Below are positions 1 through 7,215 of a stretch of 32,064 nucleotides of DNA, piece by piece. The notes under the pieces are model-generated. The model was not told the origin of the DNA. It did not search any database and saw only the letters and a program-made list of their open reading frames with translations. Position 1 is the stretch's first letter, and each line of letters opens with the position of its first letter. Both the position numbers and the translations under genes were made by a program. Source of the DNA: JACJXF01 sp964349045 (GTDB lineage: Bacteria; Bacteroidota; Bacteroidia; Bacteroidales; GCA-2748055); the NCBI GenBank assembly GCA_964349045.1, contig CAYGFI010000038.1, forward strand, positions 1 to 32,064. Reading direction: 5' to 3'.

Positions 1-591
1 TTTTTCATTGTACACTTTACTCCAGAATCATTGTACAATTTGTCCAGAATATTCATTGAGTATATTCCCACTCCCGTTTCTGACTATACAAGGGATAAAT
101 CGGCTATGGACGCAGCCATCCTCTTTTCTGATGAGGCAATGAACAGGTACATTATCGCCATTGAAACAAAATACACCGATAGCTTAGGCTTAAACACGGC
201 AAAAGACAATGATTTAAAAATGAAAACTGCCTTTGAATCAGGCTTATTTACTAAAGCCGGACTTACGCATATTAATGAGGGATGTACACAGATTTACCGC
301 AATTTTTTGTTAACCGAAAAATACCGGATGGTACACCACTTAAAAGATTCTTATTCCATTATTCTGGCGCCCAAAGATCATCCTTCAACTGAGAGTGAGA
401 TTAAATCATTACAAACGAATCTTAAACAGGAATTCCACTATAAGCTTAAAAAATACTCTCTCGAAGATTTTGTATCTTCCCTGAGAAAAAGTTGCCCTGA
501 GGAATATAAAAACTGGACGGATTGGTTTTTCGAACGTTATCTTAATTTTTCTAAAGTTGAAGCACTCCTTAACGAAGATAAACGACTTTGA
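1..591 (+). CDS. PD-(D/E)XK nuclease, PGN_0703-like restriction endonuclease family (5' end outside window)
   Basis: The reading frame is open to base 1 without a stop, so the gene probably begins before the window; the TTG at 31 is not a convincing start. Numbering from that TTG, Asp27 (in SAMDAAILF) followed by Glu45-x-Lys47 (in IAIETKYTD) fits a PD-(D/E)XK nuclease core. The context IFIEYIP...DKSAMDA resembles PGN_0703-type putative restriction endonucleases, which are usually longer at the N terminus. It lies 21 bp before the AlbA_2 gene on the same strand, in what looks like a defence or mobile-gene cluster. Family assignment is by motif recognition only; target and partner are unknown. 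Confidence 0.6.
   Translation, partial: FFIVHFTPESLYNLSRIFIEYIPTPVSDYTRDKSAMDAAILFSDEAMNRYIIAIETKYTDSLGLNTAKDNDLKMKTAFESGLFTKAGLTHINEGCTQIYRNFLLTEKYRMVHHLKDSYSIILAPKDHPSTESEIKSLQTNLKQEFHYKLKKYSLEDFVSSLRKSCPEEYKNWTDWFFERYLNFSKVEALLNEDKRL
6..50. repeat. Imperfect tandem duplication, units of 23 and 22 bp
   Basis: Two adjacent copies begin with CATTGTACA and end with TCCAGAAT, at 6-28 and 29-50, differing by a few substitutions and one base of length. They fall at the 5' edge of the nuclease frame. The length difference means they shift frame relative to each other, so this part may be recently duplicated or already degenerate. Confidence 0.6.
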
Positions 592-612
592 ATTACAAAT
601 TGATAATTACGA

Positions 613-2232
613 ATGAAAATAGCTGAAATTATAAAACAACCGGAAGGCCGGAGACTGGAGTTTAAAGAAGCTCTTCCAACTGCAGCCGACTTAGCAAAAA
701 CAATTATAGCATTTGCTAACGATGCCGGGGGCGAGTTGTTTATTGGTATTCGTAATGAGCCAAGAGAGGTGGTGGGCATTCCGGAAGATGAACTGATTAA
801 AATGGAGGAGCAGATCAGCAATATTATTCATAATCAATGCCAACCAGTAATTGTTCCGGATATTTCTTTTCACGGAGATGATGATGCCAGGTACATCCGG
901 GTACAGGTTTTCAGGGGAAGTAATTTCCCATATTACCTGAAAGCAAAGGGAAAACTTGAAGGAACATATATCCGTGTAGGTTCCAGCAGCAGGCAAGCCG
1001 ATGCAGAAATTATTGCCGAACTTGAAAGACAAAAGCGCAATATTTCTTATGACAGTGAACTGGTGCATGATAAAGCGGTATCAGATTTCAACGTAGAACC
1101 ATTCAGGACTTTCTTTAAAGAAAAAACCGGTGAAGAACTAGATGAGATAACAATAAGAAAATTGGAATTAGTTAAAGAATACCATGGGATCTGGTTACCT
1201 TCTCATGCATATATTTTATTTTCAGAAAACCCAGGAAGGAAGGAATTATTCCCTTACGCTAAAATAGAATGTGCCAGGTTTAAAGGTAATACTTCTGATG
1301 TTTTTATCGATCAGAAAACCATTGAAGATAATATATCCTTTCAGGCAGAAGCTGCTTATGATTTTATTCTTCGCCATATTAATAAAGGAGCAACCGTAAA
1401 AGGCATATATACCGAAAGCCGTTGGGAGTTCCCGGTTGTTGCTATCAGGGAAACCATCAGAAATGCCGTGGTGCACAGGGATTATTCACTTAGCGGTAAA
1501 GATATTAAAGTTGCAGTGTACGATGATATGATAGAAATTACCAGCCCCGGAAAGTTAATGCCTTCAATTGATTTCAACGATATGGAAGCCCGTCAGTCAG
1601 ATATCCGGAATAAGATCATTGCCCCGGTATTTAAGAAGCTCGGTGTTATTGACCAATGGGGCAATGGCCTTAAGTTGATCTCCGACGAACTTAAAGAATA
1701 TCCTGAAATTGAGTTCAAATGGTTCGAAAAAGGATTGCAGTTTCAGGTGCAATTTATCAGGAAAGATTATCGACAGCCAGAGTCGCAGATAGAGTTACAG
1801 CCAGAGCAGCAGGAGTCACAGCCCCACTTACAGCCCAACCTACAGCACGAGTTGCAAATTAAATATGATATTGAGTCTATTGGAAAAGAGATTGGGACTA
1901 AGTTGGGACTAAGTTGGGACCAAGTTGGGACTAAGTCGGTACCAAGTCGGCACCAAGTTGGTGCCAAGTTGGCACTAAGTTGGCACCCAGTTGAAAAGCT
2001 TTTGAGTTTTATTGAAGCTCCCATGTCAATGCAAGATATGATGGAATTATTGAGCTGGAAAAACAGAACCAAATTCAGGGAAAAGTACATCAACCCATTG
2101 ATCGAAAATGGAATCATCCAAATGACAATACCAGATAAACCAAAAAGCTCAAAACAACAGTACTATTTATCCCAAAAGGGAATAGCATTTTTAGCGGTTT
2201 TAAAAGATCGTAATTCAATATCGTTTACTTAA
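613..2232 (+). CDS. AlbA_2 (Schlafen-type) domain / RecG-like HATPase regulator with winged-helix C terminus
   Basis: The 539-residue protein has three parts. Residues about 10-125 form a Schlafen AlbA_2 nucleic-acid-binding domain (GRRLEFKEALP, then FANDAGGELFIGI). Residues about 270-390 form a HATPase_c_4 module (IRETIRNAVVHRDYS, then QWGNGLKLI). Residues about 465-539 form a winged helix-turn-helix tail. This layout is usual for proteins annotated as putative ATP-dependent DNA helicase or transcriptional regulator; despite that label no helicase motifs are visible. Between the ATPase and the tail lie two repeat tracts, one Gln-rich with a 12-bp period and one with an 11-bp period. It sits 17 bp before the truncated methyltransferase gene. 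A role as regulator of a restriction or defence locus is inferred from context only. Confidence 0.8.
   Translation: MKIAEIIKQPEGRRLEFKEALPTAADLAKTIIAFANDAGGELFIGIRNEPREVVGIPEDELIKMEEQISNIIHNQCQPVIVPDISFHGDDDARYIRVQVFRGSNFPYYLKAKGKLEGTYIRVGSSSRQADAEIIAELERQKRNISYDSELVHDKAVSDFNVEPFRTFFKEKTGEELDEITIRKLELVKEYHGIWLPSHAYILFSENPGRKELFPYAKIECARFKGNTSDVFIDQKTIEDNISFQAEAAYDFILRHINKGATVKGIYTESRWEFPVVAIRETIRNAVVHRDYSLSGKDIKVAVYDDMIEITSPGKLMPSIDFNDMEARQSDIRNKIIAPVFKKLGVIDQWGNGLKLISDELKEYPEIEFKWFEKGLQFQVQFIRKDYRQPESQIELQPEQQESQPHLQPNLQHELQIKYDIESIGKEIGTKLGLSWDQVGTKSVPSRHQVGAKLALSWHPVEKLLSFIEAPMSMQDMMELLSWKNRTKFREKYINPLIENGIIQMTIPDKPKSSKQQYYLSQKGIAFLAVLKDRNSISFT
1774..1857 (+). repeat. Degenerate 12-bp tandem repeat coding a Gln-rich linker
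   Basis: Seven in-frame 12-bp units encode the tetrapeptides QPES, QIEL, QPEQ, QESQ, PHLQ, PNLQ and HELQ. The period is a multiple of three, so copy-number change here would lengthen or shorten the linker without shifting frame, unlike the neighbouring 11-bp tract. Confidence 0.8.
1892..1990 (+). repeat. Nine-copy 11-bp tandem repeat inside the AlbA_2 gene
   Basis: Nine consecutive 11-bp units with consensus TTGGGACTAAG run from 1892 to 1990. Units 1, 2 and 4 are identical and the others differ at one to four bases. Because 11 is not a multiple of three, the frame rotates and three units encode an 11-residue repeat (GTKLGLSWDQV, GTKSVPSRHQV, GAKLALSWHPV). Units 3, 6 and 9 are the ones read in the phase where CTAAG would give a TAA stop, and exactly these carry CAA or CCA instead. 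Confidence 0.9.
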
Positions 2233-2249
2233 TAGAAAAGGTTTGAATC

Positions 2250-2843
2250 ATGAACTTCCCCTCCATCGACATACAAGGTTCAATTATCTCCTCCGATCTG
2301 CTTGGTAAAATCCGTTCAGAACAAGCCAGCTTTCAACAAGGCAAAGATTTCAATAAAGATTTTACAAATACCAGATTAAAAGATGAGATCAGTTCTGCCT
2401 GGCAGGATGCTAAAGGACAGTGGACAATTTTTCAGAATAAATTAAACCGTTTAAAAGAAGGCGAAACCGGAACCACTGAAACCCGCAACTTCTGGATTGT
2501 TCCTTTGCTTACCAACCTCGGCTATAACCTGAATTTCAACCGGCAGACTGAGGAATTCAATGGCAAATCTTTTACTATTGCATACAGAGACAGCCAGATC
2601 GATGGATTCCCTGTTTACGTGGGAGGTTTTAATGAATCAATAGACAAACGGCCCGAAAATAAACAACTCCGGGTATCGCCGCATGCCATGGTGCAGGAGT
2701 ATCTCAATTACAGTGAGCACCTGTACGGGCTGGTTACCAATGGCAGGCAACTACGGTTACTCAGAGATGCCAGCCGCATCACCCGGTTAAGCTATGTAAA
2801 GTACTACCGTATGCCCTCTACCATCCCCGTCTTTATAAGCTGA
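2250..2843 (+). pseudogene. N-terminal remnant of a large Eco57I-type DNA methyltransferase / restriction-modification protein
   Basis: The 197-residue product resembles the first two hundred residues of large (about 1000 or more residues) Bacteroidota adenine-methyltransferase proteins of restriction or DISARM-like systems. The resemblance includes the opening FPSIDIQGSIISSDLLGKI and the segment TETRNFWIVPLLTNLGYNL, followed by HLYGLVTNGRQLRLLRDAS. After RLSYV, around base 2800, the sequence becomes unfamiliar and stops at 2843. No methyltransferase motifs (DPPY- or NPPY-type, or a SAM-binding motif) follow before the next gene at 2982. I read it as a 3'-truncated pseudogene. An intact small protein is possible but less likely. 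Confidence 0.6.
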
Positions 2844-2950
2844 AGTTGTGTGCGTAGATTTGGCGCATGAGAAAAACCCAAAGACTTTTTTCGATTTATA
2901 AACTTAATGGAACTTAGAACTTTGTGGTAATTATATACGTTGCCTTTTCT

Positions 2951-2958
2951 TATCTTTG
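2951..2958 (+). promoter_or_regulatory. Bacteroidota -7 promoter element (TATCTTTG)
   Basis: TATCTTTG matches the TAnnTTTG -7 consensus of Bacteroidota sigma-ABfr promoters and lies 23 bp before the ATG at 2982. The best upstream TTTG, at 2921-2924, is 26 bp away, longer than the usual 19-21, so only the -7 element is well supported. Confidence 0.5.
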
Positions 2959-2981
2959 CAAAGAATTTCAAAAAATCCCAA

Positions 2982-4025
2982 ATGACACTGCTGATATTTT
3001 ATTTACTCCTTGCTTTATTAGTATCCTTTCTTTGTTCTGTAATGGAAGCTGTTTTGTTATCCACTCCGATGTCTTTTATAAATGTGAAGGAGGCTGAAGG
3101 TCATAAATCGGCGGCCCTGTTTAAAAAGATTAAAGGAAACCTCGATAAGCCCTTATCGGCAATTCTTTCCCTTAATACCATTGCACATACCATAGGCGCT
3201 GCCGGAGTGGGTGCCCAGGCCGTAAAGGTATTCGGGGATGCTTATATTGGATTGGTTTCTGCTGTACTTACGGTCTTAATCCTTGTATTGTCTGAGATTA
3301 TTCCTAAAACAATCGGGACAACCTACAATCGCGACCTGGCTATGGTATCTGCAAGGATTATTAATGCAATGATTATTATCGCGTATCCACTGGTAATTGT
3401 TTCGGAATATATTACCCGCTCTTTTTCAAAAACAAAGGGCGATCAGACTATCAGCCGGGAAGAAATATCAGCCATGGCAAATATAGGGACAAGGGAAGGT
3501 GTTTTTGAAGAAAAAGAAAATAAGATTATTCAGAACCTCATACGTTTGCGCGATGTTAACATCGACAGTATCATGACGCCCCGTGTAGTGGTTTCCCTGG
3601 CCGATGAAAATATGAGTCTTGAAGAATTCCTGAAGAATAAAACATTCATGCATTATTCCCGGATTCCGGTATATTCAGATAATCGCGATAATATTACCGG
3701 GTATATTTTCCGACAGATGGTATTCGAAAAACTGGCGGCAGATGAGACTAACATTCAATTGAAGGATATCCGGAGAAATATTGTGGTAGTTCATTCCCAT
3801 CAGCCGGTATTAAGCGTATGGGAAATGCTGCTCGACCGTAAAGAGCACATTGCACTCATTGTTGATGAATATGGGGGAATGGACGGTATTGTTACTATGG
3901 AAGATATCATTGAATCCCTGCTCGGTCTGGAAATTGTTGATGAAAAAGACTATGTGCGGGATATGCAGCAATTTGCCCGCGACCGGTGGAACGAAAGAAA
4001 AGCAAAGTATAATATACTTGAATAA
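2982..4025 (+). CDS. CNNM (DUF21)/CBS-domain membrane protein, CorC/hemolysin-like
   Basis: I choose the ATG at 2982, giving 347 residues, because the longer frame begins with TTG and covers the likely promoter. The N-terminal ~150 residues hold hydrophobic helices typical of a CNNM/DUF21 transporter domain (MTLLIFYLLLALLVSFLCSV, then LILVLSEIIPKTIG with the conserved SEIIPKT). A CBS pair follows at about residues 195-325 (IMTPRVVV, YSRIPVYSD, IALIVDEYGGMDGIVTMEDI). The protein ends soon after the second CBS domain and lacks the C-terminal CorC_HlyC domain of many relatives. The family is linked to divalent-cation (Mg2+/Co2+) efflux; the substrate here is not shown. Confidence 0.85.
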   Translation: MTLLIFYLLLALLVSFLCSVMEAVLLSTPMSFINVKEAEGHKSAALFKKIKGNLDKPLSAILSLNTIAHTIGAAGVGAQAVKVFGDAYIGLVSAVLTVLILVLSEIIPKTIGTTYNRDLAMVSARIINAMIIIAYPLVIVSEYITRSFSKTKGDQTISREEISAMANIGTREGVFEEKENKIIQNLIRLRDVNIDSIMTPRVVVSLADENMSLEEFLKNKTFMHYSRIPVYSDNRDNITGYIFRQMVFEKLAADETNIQLKDIRRNIVVVHSHQPVLSVWEMLLDRKEHIALIVDEYGGMDGIVTMEDIIESLLGLEIVDEKDYVRDMQQFARDRWNERKAKYNILE

Positions 4026-4059
4026 GTCAAAAGGTAAATCGCGGTGAAACGAAGATCCA

Positions 4060-4125
4060 GCTGCGCCTCCGCTAACGCCTCCGCTGAGTAGCTTCAGCGC
4101 TCGAGGAAAGCTTCAGCGCACGCGG
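4060..4125. repeat. GC-rich dispersed repeat, related inverted copy at right end of window
   Basis: A GC-rich island in an AT-rich spacer contains two copies of CGCCTCCGCT and two of AGCTTCAGCGC. Bases 4077-4102 are the exact reverse complement of 32031-32056 (26 of 26), and similarity continues a few bases beyond. It sits between two convergent genes, as expected for a non-coding dispersed element. No transposase or coding potential is associated with it. Confidence 0.8.
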
Positions 4126-4130
4126 ACTGC

Positions 4131-4153
4131 GGGAAGGTAAAAGTTACCGTCCC
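4131..4153. terminator. Hairpin between convergent genes, possible bidirectional terminator
   Basis: GGGAAGGTAA, a three-base loop AAG and TTACCGTCCC form a 10-bp stem with one mismatch. It lies between the converging CNNM/CBS and DUF5103 genes and a T-rich stretch follows at about 4159-4166. The T run is not directly adjacent to the stem, so the terminator role is tentative. Confidence 0.35.
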
Positions 4154-4248
4154 ATAAACTTATTTTTCATAGAAATTTCAAATTTTCAAAACTTGTCCTG
4201 ATTTATCGGGATTTTCAAATTTCATTTTAATTTATTCCGACCCTGACT

Positions 4249-5550
4249 TTAATTACTCTTCTTCAAAGAATTAGCTATCTGATAACCGATAAGCCTGTCG
4301 TACCGCGAACTGCTCCCCCGGTAATATACAAGAATAAAATAATCATTCTCGGTTTCGTAATAATTTCCCTCGGTAACAGACGCGTCACCTGCCGGTTTAC
4401 CCTGTCTCAGAAACTCGTACCGATAGTTATAGTACCCTTGTTTCAGCAACAAATTTAATTCATATGATTTATTCTCATTATTATATTTCATCCTGTTTTC
4501 CTCCGAGTAAACCTGGTCACTTAAAGCTCCCATTACATAAAATTCACCGCCTGTCATCGGGGAGTCAAATGGCAGTGTAAATTTCACATATACATAATCT
4601 GCCTCAGTATCGTCTTTCTGCTCTTCCTGGATCTCAATAAAATATTTACCGTTCAGATCTTCTTCATAAAAATAACGCGATGAAGCTTTTATCGGATCAG
4701 GGAAAAGCAAAACGTTAAAATGTCCATCGCTGTAGAGGATACTTTTTATATAAGGACTCTGGTACCTCATGCTTTTAATGTCGAACCATCGGTACTCATT
4801 CCCTGCCGGAAAAATGTTTTCCATCTGGTAGTTATATTCCAGAATTCCGTTTTTATCATAGAGGGGCTTTAAATTGTTGATTGACTGATCCCAGCGCCCG
4901 TTCTGAAGGATGGAAACCTTGATATCGTTGTATGGATTTTCGATCCTGAATGAACCTGTTTCAATGTTGAAGTTTACTTCATGACTATTATTACGATACA
5001 TCGAAAGAACAGGCCGGTTAATGCTGGCATTCACATTTACCAGTGCATCCGACACAAAAAACCGTTTAATGAAAACTACTTTATCCTCATCCATATCCTC
5101 AAACACCTTCAATGCATAGTTACCTGAAATCAGGAACCTGAAATCGTCATTGGGGAGTTTAAGAGTATAATGAATATAGCTGAAATAGGTATTAAACGAC
5201 ATCGCGTAATTCGTAATCTGCCCGGGAAGAAATCCGTCGGTATAATCTCCCTCATTAATATTTGAAGGGGTCCAGTCGAAATTACAATGAATTATTTTGT
5301 AATAATAATTAGCAATTTCACCGGCAATGTCATCAAAGCACAATTCAAGCGGTAGTTCACTATTAAGATCAATGACCGGGTAACTAAGTTTCCAGCCTTC
5401 ACGATAAATCTGAAGTGAGTGTATGCTTTCCTTGTAAACAGCTTCATTAAGGATCAGGTTGCTATTTGGATTAATTCCAAAAACAACTGAAAATGGAAAT
5501 AAATGTATAATAATAACAAAAAGTACAATTATCTTGCGAACTGTTTTCAT
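4249..5550 (-). CDS. DUF5103-domain exported protein
   Basis: The 433-residue protein opens with a signal peptide (MKTVRKIIVLFVIIIHLFPF, then SVVFG), so it is exported to the periplasm or outer membrane. The rest matches the DUF5103 pattern seen across Bacteroidota: an N-terminal segment with LCFDDI...YYYKIIHCNFDW, a central beta-rich part, and a C-terminal stretch with GGEFYVMGALSD and YNYRYEFL that looks like a carbohydrate-binding-type beta sandwich. The function is unknown. It is transcribed away from nqrA and converges on the CNNM/CBS gene. Confidence 0.75.
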   Translation of the reverse strand: MKTVRKIIVLFVIIIHLFPFSVVFGINPNSNLILNEAVYKESIHSLQIYREGWKLSYPVIDLNSELPLELCFDDIAGEIANYYYKIIHCNFDWTPSNINEGDYTDGFLPGQITNYAMSFNTYFSYIHYTLKLPNDDFRFLISGNYALKVFEDMDEDKVVFIKRFFVSDALVNVNASINRPVLSMYRNNSHEVNFNIETGSFRIENPYNDIKVSILQNGRWDQSINNLKPLYDKNGILEYNYQMENIFPAGNEYRWFDIKSMRYQSPYIKSILYSDGHFNVLLFPDPIKASSRYFYEEDLNGKYFIEIQEEQKDDTEADYVYVKFTLPFDSPMTGGEFYVMGALSDQVYSEENRMKYNNENKSYELNLLLKQGYYNYRYEFLRQGKPAGDASVTEGNYYETENDYFILVYYRGSSSRYDRLIGYQIANSLKKSN

Positions 5551-5798
5551 GAGGGATTGTTATTTACCTAACAAACATTAAATATTATTTGAATTGCTAA
5601 AAAAAGTTTATGAAGGAGCGCTGAATGATTAAATTATTTATTTCCCTGTTATGGAATTGAAAAGTTATGTTATGCACGTATCACGTAACTCATAATTCAT
5701 ATTTTATTAATTCTTCTACCAAAGAAAATGCCAAATATATTAATTTATATATTTTTATACATATATTAATTAAAGCATGGCGAATTCTCAAATTTAGC

Positions 5799-5806
5799 TA
5801 TTTTTG
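5799..5806 (+). promoter_or_regulatory. -7 promoter element for the nqr operon (TATTTTTG)
   Basis: TATTTTTG fits TAnnTTTG and lies 30 bp before the nqrA ATG at 5837. No clear -33 TTTG is seen at 19-21 bp. The preceding ~70 bases are very AT-rich and contain the direct repeat ATATATTAATT twice (around 5735-5772), which could act as an upstream element. The rest of the 5551-5798 spacer holds no gene that I can see. Confidence 0.5.
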
Positions 5807-5836
5807 TGCATAATTTTTAACAAAATCTATTCTCAA

Positions 5837-7189
5837 ATGTCTGAAATTATCAGGATCAAACGAGGTCTGGATATTAAACTTCAGGGAAAAGCTGAAAAGA
5901 ATGTTGTAAGGATCAATCCATCGGGTCTTTATGGCATTAAGCCTACAGACTTTATCGGTCTGACTCCCAAACTCTGTGTTAAACAGGGCGATCCTGTTAA
6001 AGTTGGAACTCCCTTGTTCTTCGATAAAAACCGTCCTGAAGTGAGATTTGTTTCTCCGGTTTCAGGAATGGTAGCTGAGGTAAACAGGGGAGAAAAAAGG
6101 AAAATTTTAGCTGTAATTGTTGAATCCGATGGAAAAGATGATTATGTAGCTTTTACATCCGCAGATCCTTCATCTTTATCCCGGGAAAAAATAATTGAAA
6201 CACTTCTCGAAAGTGGTGTCTGGCCGTTTATAAGGCAACGTCCATATTCAATAATTGCAGATCCAAAGCAAACGCCAAAGTCAATATTTATTTCAGGCTT
6301 CGATAGCGCTCCGCTGGCGCCCGATCTGGATTTTATTATGAAAGATTCGGAAAAGGAGTTTCAGACCGGGATTAATGCACTTAAAAAACTTACAGATGGA
6401 AAGATCCACTTAAGTCTTTCGTCTGCCTCTACTTCCGGATCCACTTTTACAAAAGCATCAAATGTTGAATTTCATTATTTCAATGGCCCGCATCCCGCCG
6501 GAAATGTGGGGATACAAATACACCATATCGATCCGATTAACAAAGGGGATCTTGTTTGGGTAGTGAGTCCGCAAAATGTAGCCGCAATCGGTAAATTATT
6601 TCTTGAAGGAAAATTTGACAATTCCATTACTATTGCAATTACAGGATCCGAGGTTGTTAAACCTGCATATTATAAAGTGGTTCGGGGCGCCTCAGTAATG
6701 AGCCTGCTTAAGGATAATGTAAGCGGGAATGAGCTTCGTTTAATCAGCGGAAACGTTCTCTCAGGAACTCAGGTACTGAAAGATGGATTTTTAGGCTTTT
6801 ATGATAATCAGATTAGCGTCATTCCGGAAGGCAATTATTATGATTTCCTGGGATGGGCTCTTCCCGGGTTTGGTAAGTTCAGTATCTCGCGATCATTCTT
6901 TTCATGGCTTACTCCCTCAAAGCAATACGCTCTCGATACGAACCTTAAAGGAGGTGAAAGGGCTTTTGTAATGACCGGAGAATACGAAAAAGTATTACCA
7001 ATGGATATATATCCGGTACATCTGATAAAAGCCATCCTCGCAGAAAACATTGATAAAATGGAACAGCTTGGCATTTATGAGGTCGTTGAGGAAGACCTTG
7101 CACTTTGCGAATTTGTATGCACATCCAAAACGGAGGTGCAGGGCATTCTCCGTAAAGGACTTGATCTGATGAAAAAAGAAATGGAATAA
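5837..7189 (+). CDS. nqrA: Na+-translocating NADH:quinone oxidoreductase subunit A
   Basis: NqrA is the large peripheral subunit of the sodium-pumping NADH dehydrogenase, on the cytoplasmic side. The start at 5837 gives 450 residues, normal for the family, and begins MSEIIRIKRGLDIKLQGKAE, the usual NqrA opening; the frame extends 11 codons upstream to a TTG inside the putative promoter. Diagnostic segments include VRFVSPVSGMVAEVNRGEKR and FNGPHPAGNVGIQIHHIDP. It is the first gene of a complete nqrABCDEF operon, 26 bp before nqrB. No truncation or unusual residue is seen. Confidence 0.95.
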   Translation: MSEIIRIKRGLDIKLQGKAEKNVVRINPSGLYGIKPTDFIGLTPKLCVKQGDPVKVGTPLFFDKNRPEVRFVSPVSGMVAEVNRGEKRKILAVIVESDGKDDYVAFTSADPSSLSREKIIETLLESGVWPFIRQRPYSIIADPKQTPKSIFISGFDSAPLAPDLDFIMKDSEKEFQTGINALKKLTDGKIHLSLSSASTSGSTFTKASNVEFHYFNGPHPAGNVGIQIHHIDPINKGDLVWVVSPQNVAAIGKLFLEGKFDNSITIAITGSEVVKPAYYKVVRGASVMSLLKDNVSGNELRLISGNVLSGTQVLKDGFLGFYDNQISVIPEGNYYDFLGWALPGFGKFSISRSFFSWLTPSKQYALDTNLKGGERAFVMTGEYEKVLPMDIYPVHLIKAILAENIDKMEQLGIYEVVEEDLALCEFVCTSKTEVQGILRKGLDLMKKEME

Positions 7190-7215
7190 AGAAATCAAAG
7201 ACCTTAATAAATACT

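Noticed and set aside
1767..2117. Open frame of 116 residues on the minus strand across the repeat tract, rich in Cys, Pro and Leu
   Set aside because: It is the mirror of the 12-bp and 11-bp repeats in the AlbA_2 gene; the composition follows from the repeat and no family is recognisable.
5730..5775. Very AT-rich tract with repeated ATATATTAATT as a possible replication origin
   Set aside because: No DnaA-box cluster or dnaA/gidA-type neighbours; more simply a promoter upstream region of nqrA.
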